NCBI GenBank assembly: GCA_012511095.1
Contig: JAAZGT010000282.1
Coordinates: 1-5,783 of the forward strand
Direction of reading: 5' to 3'
Source of the DNA: Alcaligenaceae bacterium
GTDB lineage: Bacteria > Pseudomonadota > Gammaproteobacteria > Burkholderiales > Burkholderiaceae_B
DNA: 5,783 bases
Within the stretch, counting starts at the first letter, position 1. Each line of letters begins with the position of its first letter. Below are positions 1 through 4,502 of the stretch, one piece after another. The position numbers were made by a program, and so were the translations under genes. The notes below the pieces were generated by a model. The model ran no database searches, had not been told where the DNA came from, and was given only the letters and a program-made list of their open reading frames with translations.

Positions 1-380
1 AAGGTGTAGGTGTACATAACCAAAGCCGGTGCCATACCAAATGACACCATATCTGCCATGGAGTCGTATTGCTCACCAAAGGAAGATTGAGTCTTAGTAA
101 GACGAGCAATTCGCCCATCCATACCATCCATCACCATGGCAGCGAAAATAGCCAATGCCGCCCATTCAAATCGATGGTTCATTGCCTGCATCACTGCAAA
201 AAAACCAGCAAATAAGTTTGCTGTGGTGATCGCATTAGGTAGCAGATAAATACCGCGCTTAGGCCCAATATGCGACGTTTCTGCAGCTAAGTCATCACCC
301 ATATCCACAAATTGAGCACTCTCATCGTCAGCAGAATAACTTTCTACCTCTTGGGCAGTTTCTTTTTGCTCATTTGACAT
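1..380 (-). CDS. pssA: CDP-diacylglycerol--serine O-phosphatidyltransferase, 3' part missing at the left window edge
   Basis: Integral membrane enzyme that makes phosphatidylserine from CDP-diacylglycerol and L-serine, the first committed step to phosphatidylethanolamine. The first 126 codons are visible; the rest lies beyond base 1 (the family is usually about 240-290 residues). The CDP-alcohol phosphotransferase signature is complete: D85, D88-G89, A92-R93, G102, D106 and D110 with the expected spacing, so the metal-binding and catalytic aspartates are present. The block KRGIYLLPN (41-49) followed by hydrophobic segments (about 51-66 and 73-84) is typical of the Pseudomonas-type membrane PssA, not the soluble E. 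coli enzyme. Residues 1-40 form an acidic, Ser-rich, probably cytoplasmic tail. The ATG (378-380) lies 2 bp after the psd stop, and its Shine-Dalgarno GGAG overlaps the end of psd, which implies co-transcription and translational coupling. Identification is confident; only length and C-terminus are unknown. Confidence 0.95.
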   Translation of the reverse strand, partial: MSNEQKETAQEVESYSADDESAQFVDMGDDLAAETSHIGPKRGIYLLPNAITTANLFAGFFAVMQAMNHRFEWAALAIFAAMVMDGMDGRIARLTKTQSSFGEQYDSMADMVSFGMAPALVMYTYT

Positions 381-390
381 AATTACTCCA
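381..390 (-). promoter_or_regulatory. Ribosome binding site of pssA, overlapping the end of psd
   Basis: On the minus strand TGGAG (386-390) directly precedes the psd TAA stop (383-385), then two bases, then the pssA ATG. The Shine-Dalgarno sequence therefore lies in the last psd codons. This fixes the pssA start and suggests that ribosomes finishing psd re-initiate on pssA. Confidence 0.75.
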
Positions 391-1042
391 GTTCGGCTAG
401 CACTGTAGTGGTATGCGACACCTTATCGCCAATTGACACTAAAGGCTTAGCGCTTAATGGTAAATAAACATCAACCCGTGATCCAAAGCGGATAAAACCA
501 TAACGATCCGCGGCTGCAAGCTCTTGACCCTCTTGCACATAACAAAGAATACGTCGAGCGACTAAACCCGCTACTTGAACTGAGGTCACGATTTGACCAT
601 CGGCACGCTCAATAACGATGGCATTACGCTCATTTTCAATTGATGCTTTATCTAAGTCAGCATTAACAAATTTACCTTTGAAATACTCACGCTTGCTAAT
701 GCGACCACTGACTGGCATCTGATTTGAATGCACATTAAAAACATTCATAAACACACTAATTTTCAGAGCACGTCTATTGGCATAGGGGTCATCGACCTCG
801 TCAACAAATACAATACGACCATCGGCAGGTGATAAAACTAACTTGTCGCCCTGAGGTGCCTGACGTGTTGGGTCGCGGAAAAACTGCACTACAAAAATAG
901 CGATTAATACAAAAATAAGACCTAACCAGCCATTAATAGCACTGACAACAATAGCCAAAAAAACGGCGATTGCAATAAATGGCCAACCCTCTTTGGCTAA
1001 GATAGGACGATTTTGATTATTATTTGACAACTGATTACTCAC
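383..1042 (-). CDS. psd: Phosphatidylserine decarboxylase proenzyme, short (PSD-A) type
   Basis: Pyruvoyl-dependent, membrane-associated enzyme that decarboxylates phosphatidylserine to phosphatidylethanolamine, the step after the neighbouring PssA. The 219 residues fit the short PSD-A class (about 210-230), not the roughly 300-residue E. coli class. The N-terminus carries two hydrophobic stretches (about 22-37 and 39-55) that anchor it. The self-cleavage site is in RFGSRVDVYLP: G187-S188, with Ser188 expected to become the pyruvoyl group of the small alpha chain. SPADG with D74 and NVHSN with H105 are the likely partners of the autocleavage/decarboxylation triad. The start is GTG (1040-1042): an in-frame TAA lies immediately upstream (1043-1045) and AGGT lies at a suitable distance, so no earlier start is possible. 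It is followed 2 bp later by pssA. No convincing promoter was found, yet one must lie in the divergent region, because the next gene upstream points the other way. Confidence 0.96.
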   Translation of the reverse strand: MSNQLSNNNQNRPILAKEGWPFIAIAVFLAIVVSAINGWLGLIFVLIAIFVVQFFRDPTRQAPQGDKLVLSPADGRIVFVDEVDDPYANRRALKISVFMNVFNVHSNQMPVSGRISKREYFKGKFVNADLDKASIENERNAIVIERADGQIVTSVQVAGLVARRILCYVQEGQELAAADRYGFIRFGSRVDVYLPLSAKPLVSIGDKVSHTTTVLAELE

Positions 1043-1240
1043 TTAACTACCTATTAAAATTGAGCTATTTCTTTTAAAATGCGAGCCTCAATGGTAACAT
1101 GTACCGCGCTTTAACTAGTTACTTAACAGCAAAGACAAAAGCGAAATTTTTAAAAAATTTGTTTGAACATTTTAAATAGCATTTCATGTTATTAACTTTA
1201 ACTATCGCCTAATTAAGTTTAATTGATTAGATCTTTTGCA

Positions 1241-1246
1241 TATAAT
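1241..1246 (+). promoter_or_regulatory. Candidate sigma-70 -10 box directed toward the nitroreductase
   Basis: A perfect TATAAT reads on the plus strand. The hexamer 17 bp upstream (1218-1223, TTTAAT) matches the -35 consensus at only three positions, and the TG at 1237-1238 is one base too far for a true extended -10. Transcription from here would start near 1253 and give a leader of about 245 nt before the nitroreductase ATG. In such AT-rich DNA a chance match is quite possible. Confidence 0.35.
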
Positions 1247-1377
1247 CGATTAATATATGACTAGTCAGTAATTATTCGCTAAACTCTAACTACAAATAGT
1301 TTAATTCTTATATGGCCTGTAAGTATAAACATATGGTTTGAATTAAGTAGTTAGTCTTAAAAAATGCATTAATCGAT
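1245..1377. repeat. Nested inverted repeats that could fold into one long stem-loop
   Basis: Three perfect inverted pairs are nested. The outer is ATCGATTAAT (1245-1254) with ATTAATCGAT (1368-1377). The middle is CTAACTAC (1286-1293) with GTAGTTAG (1347-1354). The inner is TTAATTC (1301-1307) with GAATTAA (1340-1346). The middle and inner right arms are contiguous, while the left arms are separated by seven bases. An alternative short pairing, TAAACT (1280-1285) with AGTTTA (1298-1303), would compete with the middle and inner arms. Function unknown; the high AT content makes chance pairing a real alternative. Confidence 0.35.
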
Positions 1378-1417
1378 ATAGCTAAAGACCATCTTTTTCA
1401 AAAACGATACACTCAGA

Positions 1418-1447
1418 TTGCTTGAGACATTGGATGCTTTAAGCAAT
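1418..1447. repeat. Inverted repeat upstream of the nitroreductase, possible operator
   Basis: ATTGCTT (1418-1424) is the exact reverse complement of AAGCAAT (1441-1447), with a 16-bp spacer. The right part also contains the small palindrome GCTTTAAGC (1436-1444). The site lies about 50-80 bp upstream of the nitroreductase ATG, where a regulator could bind. No regulator gene is in the window and no known consensus was recognised. Confidence 0.25.
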
Positions 1448-1488
1448 GCTATCGTTGAATTATTTTTAGCCTTCATCGTTATTATCTA

Positions 1489-1495
1489 TTGGAGA
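1489..1495 (+). promoter_or_regulatory. Ribosome binding site of the nitroreductase
   Basis: TTGGAGA lies four bases before the ATG at 1500-1502, with its GGAG core (1491-1494) five bases away. This is a strong, normally spaced Shine-Dalgarno sequence and supports the chosen start. Confidence 0.75.
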
Positions 1496-1499
1496 TATC

Positions 1500-2096
1500 A
1501 TGAAATTATATGAATTAGCTAAAAAACGTCGTTCAATTTATCACCTAGGCAAAGACATCAGCCAATCTAATGACGAGGTTTTACAAGTCATTAAAAACTT
1601 GGTCAACGAAAGCCCTTCGTCATTTAACTCACAAAGCTCTCGCGTTGTGGTGCTTTTTGATGATGAGCATGAAGCCTTATGGGAGCTAACTCGTGAAGCA
1701 CTTCGCGCCATTGTTCCCGAAGAAAACTTCGACCCAACCAATGAAAAAATGGATTCTTTTAAAGCAGCGCGTGGCACAATTTTGTTCTATGAAGATCAGG
1801 ACCCGATTGAAAACTTACAAAAACAATTCCCACTATATGCTAAGAGATTCCCTATCTGGTCAGAGCACTCGACTGCAATCGCTCAATATGCGGTGTGGTT
1901 AGGCCTTAGCGAAATGAACATCGGTGCTTCTTTACAGCATTACAACCCAGTAATTGATGCTGAAGTAGCTAAGCGTTGGGACATTCCTGAGAGCTGGGTA
2001 TTAACTGCACAAATGCCATTTGGTAGCATTGAAAGCCCGGCAACAGATAAGACTTACATTGATGAAGACACACGTTACCGCGCGTTTGGTGTTTAA
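1500..2096 (+). CDS. Frm2/CinD-like FMN-dependent nitroreductase family protein
   Basis: A 198-residue cytoplasmic protein with no signal peptide or membrane segment. It matches the small nitroreductase subfamily that includes yeast Frm2/Hbn1 and Lactococcus CinD. Visible hallmarks are an N-terminal RRSIY (10-14) followed by LGKDI, the FMN-contacting SPSSFNSQSSRVVVL (39-52), an ARGTILFYED strand (90-99), the helix SEHSTAIAQYAVWLGLSEMNIGASLQHYNP (121-150) and a C-terminal MPFGS (172-176). Members are FMN-binding homodimers that reduce nitroaromatics or quinones with NAD(P)H. Frm2 has been linked to fatty-acid-dependent repression and CinD to copper and oxidative stress, so the physiological substrate here cannot be read from sequence. 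It is the only plus-strand gene, divergent from psd and convergent with phnP, and ends at an intrinsic terminator. Family assignment is confident; the role is open. Confidence 0.9.
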   Translation: MKLYELAKKRRSIYHLGKDISQSNDEVLQVIKNLVNESPSSFNSQSSRVVVLFDDEHEALWELTREALRAIVPEENFDPTNEKMDSFKAARGTILFYEDQDPIENLQKQFPLYAKRFPIWSEHSTAIAQYAVWLGLSEMNIGASLQHYNPVIDAEVAKRWDIPESWVLTAQMPFGSIESPATDKTYIDEDTRYRAFGV

Positions 2097-2143
2097 ACAT
2101 TAAATCTAAGCGTTGTTTATGGTGTAAATAAACTAGCTTAGAT
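2097..2143 (-). terminator. Candidate terminator at the end of the ilvB-ilvH-ilvC-phnP transcript
   Basis: ATCTAAGC (2104-2111) pairs perfectly with GCTTAGAT (2136-2143). Inside it GTTTAT (2115-2120) pairs with ATAAAC (2128-2133), leaving a 7-base loop. The hairpin spans the phnP stop codon (2133-2135). Reading the minus strand it is followed by an interrupted T-rich stretch (TTAATGTTT), a weak tail. On the plus strand no T-tract follows. It could be an intrinsic terminator or a 3'-end stabilising hairpin. Confidence 0.45.
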
Positions 2144-2930
2144 CAAAGCACATACCATCCCGAGCCAATTGCACACCCTGTGTTAATTGCTCGGGATTTT
2201 TCATTAAATAGCTATCTAGCGTATGATCGATGTGAGTTAAGTAAAAGGATTTAGCTTGCACCTGTGATACGAGATCTAAGGCGTCGTTTAAATTATTGTG
2301 TCCTTTATAATCAACGCTAGGATCAAAAGTGCAGTCAATTAGAAGAAAATCGACCTCTCTGCCACGCAACAATTCAATCACCCGAGGCGATAAGCCCTTA
2401 GTATCAGTCAAATAAGCCAGTGCCTTGCCCTCGGTTACCTCAATTAAATAGCCTAAAGTCGGTCTTGAATGCTCTAAGGGGAGCGTGGTGATCTCAACCG
2501 TTGCACAATCATTATCAACTAAATTAAAGCGCTGAAAAGGCTGTAAGGTATGAGAAAAATCGAGAATGCCAGGATGCTTGAAAAGATCGGCAAAACCCAC
2601 TGGATCTACTGGACCATAAACTGGCAGTGAGATGTTCACACCCCAACGCAGGTTTAGTAAACCTTGTGCATGATCGGCATGATAATGCGTTTGAAATATG
2701 GCTTTAAGCCGAGGCGATATCTGATCATCAGTGGCAGGCACAGGAAAACGCTCACGTAAATCCATGAGGCCACTATCAAATAAATAAACGTCCCGACCAA
2801 TTTGCAACATAGCACTGGCGGGACGTCTAATAAAACTACTATCTGCCCGTGCCCGCTCACAGGCGGGGCATTGGCAGTTATAAACCGGCAGTTGCGCAGA
2901 ACTACCGGTCCCTAATAAAGTGAATAACAC
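2133..2930 (-). CDS. phnP: PhnP, phosphoribosyl 1,2-cyclic phosphate phosphodiesterase (metallo-beta-lactamase fold)
   Basis: In the C-P lyase pathway PhnP hydrolyses 5-phosphoribosyl 1,2-cyclic phosphate to ribose 1,5-bisphosphate. The 265-residue protein keeps the metal ligands of E. coli PhnP: THYHADH (H82, H84, D86, H87), H154 in PLEHS, D176 in LTDT and H233. It also keeps the family's separate structural zinc site, C19-x-C21-x2-C24 plus H236. Blocks such as LRWGV, PVYGP and DLFKHPGILDFSHT closely match E. coli PhnP as I recall it, which separates it from PqqB, RNase Z and beta-lactamases. The start is GTG (2928-2930); no ATG, GTG or TTG occurs between it and an in-frame TAG (2952-2954), and the N-terminus aligns with the family. 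It begins 4 bp after the ilvC stop with only a weak Shine-Dalgarno, so it probably relies on coupling to ilvC. No other phn gene is in the window, so its substrate here is uncertain. Confidence 0.92.
   Translation of the reverse strand: MLFTLLGTGSSAQLPVYNCQCPACERARADSSFIRRPASAMLQIGRDVYLFDSGLMDLRERFPVPATDDQISPRLKAIFQTHYHADHAQGLLNLRWGVNISLPVYGPVDPVGFADLFKHPGILDFSHTLQPFQRFNLVDNDCATVEITTLPLEHSRPTLGYLIEVTEGKALAYLTDTKGLSPRVIELLRGREVDFLLIDCTFDPSVDYKGHNNLNDALDLVSQVQAKSFYLTHIDHTLDSYLMKNPEQLTQGVQLARDGMCFDLS
2157..2201 (+). terminator. Strong intrinsic terminator of the nitroreductase, inside the 3' end of phnP
   Basis: ATCCCGAGC (2157-2165) pairs with GCTCGGGAT (2189-2197). After a single-base bulge AATT (2167-2170) pairs with AATT (2185-2188), and CACA (2172-2175) pairs with TGTG (2179-2182) around a CCC loop. 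Five T residues follow directly (2197-2201). GC-rich stem plus T-tract on the plus strand is the classic rho-independent design, about 60 bp past the nitroreductase stop. On the minus strand the same DNA encodes about residues 245-258 of PhnP, and no T-tract follows there, so it should not stop phnP transcription. Confidence 0.85.
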
Positions 2931-2934
2931 CGTA

Positions 2935-3951
2935 TTAGTTTTTGCTCTGGTCTACCATTTTGTTGGCAGCAATCCAAGGCATCATAGCGCGTAGCTTAGC
3001 ACCAACTTCCTCGATCTGAGACTCGGCGTTGATACGGCGACGAGAAATTAGAGTAGGTGCACCAGCAGCGTGCTCTAAGATGAAGCTCTTAGCGTACTCA
3101 CCCGTCTGGATGTCGTGTAAGCACTCACGCATTGCTTTTTTAGTCTCTTCAGTAACAATACGAGGACCAGTAACGTACTCACCGTACTCAGCGTTGTTAG
3201 AGATAGAGTAGTTCATGTTAGCAATACCGCCTTCGTAGATTAGGTCTACGATTAGCTTTAATTCGTGTAAGCACTCGAAGTAAGCCATTTCAGGAGCGTA
3301 ACCTGCTTCAACTAAAGTCTCGAAACCCGCTTTAATTAACTCAACGGCACCACCACAAAGTACAGCCTGCTCACCGAATAAGTCAGTTTCAGTTTCTTCG
3401 CGGAAGTTAGTTTCGATAATACCAGCACGGCCACCACCGTTAGCGCTTGCGTATGAAAGCGCTACGTCACGAGCAGCACCAGAAACGTCTTGATGTACAG
3501 CTACTAAGTGAGGAACACCACCACCATTTTGGTAGGTATTACGAACTGTGTGACCTGGCGCTTTAGGAGCAACCATGATAACGTCTACGTCTTCGCGAGG
3601 AACAACCTGACCGTAGTGAACGTTGAAACCGTGAGCGAATGCTAAAGCAGCACCTGGTTTTAGGTTAGCTTCTACGTCGTTTTTGTAAACCTCAGCAATG
3701 CTCTCGTCTGGTAAAAGAATCATTACCACATCAGCGCCTTTAACCGCTTCAGCAACTTCAGCAACTTTTAAGCCAGCATTAACGGCCTTTTGCCAAGAGC
3801 CACCGCCCTTACGTAAACCAACAGTTACGTTAACGCCAGACTCGTGCAAGTTTAGTGCATGAGCGTGACCTTGTGAACCGTAACCGATGATGGTTACTTG
3901 CTTGCCTTTGATTAAAGATAAATCACAATCTTTGTCGTAAAAAACTTTCAT
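2935..3951 (-). CDS. ilvC: Ketol-acid reductoisomerase (NADP+), class I
   Basis: Second shared step of branched-chain amino acid synthesis: Mg2+-dependent isomerisation and NADPH reduction of 2-acetolactate and 2-aceto-2-hydroxybutyrate to dihydroxy acids. Its 338 residues are the standard class I (short-form) length. The N-terminal Rossmann domain shows GYGSQG (23-28); R47 and S52 in the loop LRKGGGSW are the usual NADPH 2'-phosphate contacts. H107 and K130 are conserved, and the C-terminal knotted domain carries the metal/substrate acids D190, E194, E226 and E230 at canonical positions. The protein ends in VDQSKN, as in beta- and some gammaproteobacterial homologues. ATG (3949-3951) is preceded by a strong Shine-Dalgarno. 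The gene lies 50 bp after ilvH with no obvious terminator between them, and is followed by phnP after 4 bp, so all belong to one transcription unit. Confidence 0.98.
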   Translation of the reverse strand: MKVFYDKDCDLSLIKGKQVTIIGYGSQGHAHALNLHESGVNVTVGLRKGGGSWQKAVNAGLKVAEVAEAVKGADVVMILLPDESIAEVYKNDVEANLKPGAALAFAHGFNVHYGQVVPREDVDVIMVAPKAPGHTVRNTYQNGGGVPHLVAVHQDVSGAARDVALSYASANGGGRAGIIETNFREETETDLFGEQAVLCGGAVELIKAGFETLVEAGYAPEMAYFECLHELKLIVDLIYEGGIANMNYSISNNAEYGEYVTGPRIVTEETKKAMRECLHDIQTGEYAKSFILEHAAGAPTLISRRRINAESQIEEVGAKLRAMMPWIAANKMVDQSKN

Positions 3952-3953
3952 AA

Positions 3954-3961
3954 CTTCCTCT
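3954..3961 (-). promoter_or_regulatory. Ribosome binding site of ilvC
   Basis: On the minus strand AGAGGAAG ends two bases before the ilvC ATG, placing the AGGA core (3956-3959) at normal distance. It is the best Shine-Dalgarno in the window, fitting a highly translated enzyme. The rest of the ilvH-ilvC gap (3952-4001) is AT-rich, and I see no clear hairpin or promoter in it. Confidence 0.75.
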
Positions 3962-4001
3962 GTAAATATAAATTCGTTGTACTACTTACTATTTTTAATA
4001 C

Positions 4002-4493
4002 TTAAACTTTTAAAATGCGATTACCGCGACCAACGCCCGTAACACCACTGCGAACCGCTTCTAGAATAGCGCCAGGTTCGATAGCATCGATAAAGGCTTC
4101 AATCTTGTTTTGAGTGCCGGTTAACTCGATAGTAAAGGTCTTGTCCGTGACGTCAACAATGCGACCACGGAAAATTTCACTTAGGCGAGTTACCTCTTCG
4201 CGCTCTTTACCGACCGCACGCACCTTGATTAGCATAAGCTCACGCTCAACCATGGGTGCCTCGGTTAAATCAACTACCTTGACCACATCAACCAAGCGAT
4301 TTAGGTGCTTAGTGATTTGCTCAATTACTTCCTCTGAGCCATTGGTCATAATGGTCAGACGAGATAGGCTGGGGTCTTCGGTGGGCGCTACAGTTAAGGT
4401 TTCAATGTTATAACCACGCGCAGAAAACAGACCAACCACACGGGATAATGCACCCGGCTCGTTTTCTAATAAAATCGAAATTACGTGTTTCAT
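4002..4493 (-). CDS. ilvH: Acetohydroxyacid (acetolactate) synthase small, regulatory subunit
   Basis: Regulatory partner of the IlvB/IlvI catalytic subunit; it raises activity and confers feedback inhibition by valine. The 163 residues are the normal IlvH length. The N-terminal ACT domain covers about residues 1-75 (ISILLENEPGALSRVVGLFSARGYNIETLTVAPT), and the C-terminal AHAS small-subunit domain runs to the end (MLIKVRAVGKERE, EIFRGRIVDVT, SGVTGVGRGNRILKV). N11, G14 and N29, the valine-site residues known from E. coli IlvH, are all present, so valine sensitivity is inferred. ATG (4491-4493) lies 9 bp after the ilvB stop, and the gap itself (GGGGAAGAG) is the Shine-Dalgarno, a typical coupled subunit pair. 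ilvN is an alternative symbol; the length favours ilvH. Confidence 0.96.
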   Translation of the reverse strand: MKHVISILLENEPGALSRVVGLFSARGYNIETLTVAPTEDPSLSRLTIMTNGSEEVIEQITKHLNRLVDVVKVVDLTEAPMVERELMLIKVRAVGKEREEVTRLSEIFRGRIVDVTDKTFTIELTGTQNKIEAFIDAIEPGAILEAVRSGVTGVGRGNRILKV

Positions 4494-4502
4494 CTCTTCC
4501 CC

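Larger units (their letters stand above)
1043..1499. other. Divergent AT-rich intergenic region between psd and the nitroreductase
   Basis: These 457 bp separate two genes transcribed away from each other, so the region should hold both promoters. No ORF with a ribosome binding site was found on either strand; the longest considered is 22 codons. It contains a consensus plus-strand -10 box (1241-1246), a palindrome overlapping it (1243-1252), nested inverted repeats (1245-1377), a short A/T palindrome (1144-1160) and an inverted repeat close to the nitroreductase start (1418-1447). I recognised no riboswitch, small RNA or known operator. Confidence 0.7.

Noticed and set aside
1144..1160. 17-bp A/T palindrome (AAATTTTT, A, AAAAATTT) as a terminator or operator
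   Set aside because: It has only A/T pairs and no gene ends nearby. Such runs are expected by chance here; at most it is a curved or UP-like element.
1119..1187. 22-codon minus-strand ORF upstream of psd as a leader peptide
   Set aside because: No convincing Shine-Dalgarno precedes its ATG, its composition (Phe/Lys-rich) just mirrors AT-rich DNA, and no attenuator-like hairpin follows.
1312..1341. Nine-codon plus-strand ORF in the intergenic region
   Set aside because: It lacks a ribosome binding site and lies inside the inverted-repeat region; nothing supports translation.
1541..1777. Open frames overlapping the real genes (also 1693-1902, 2654-2860, 3029-3211, 4114-4413)
   Set aside because: Each is a shadow of a well-recognised protein on another frame, without ribosome binding site or recognisable domain.
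2133..2930. Reading the metallo-beta-lactamase-fold gene as pqqB, rnz or a beta-lactamase
   Set aside because: The Cys3-His structural zinc site and the LRWGV, PVYGP and DLFKHPGILDFSHT blocks fit PhnP specifically. There is no signal peptide and no pqq gene nearby.
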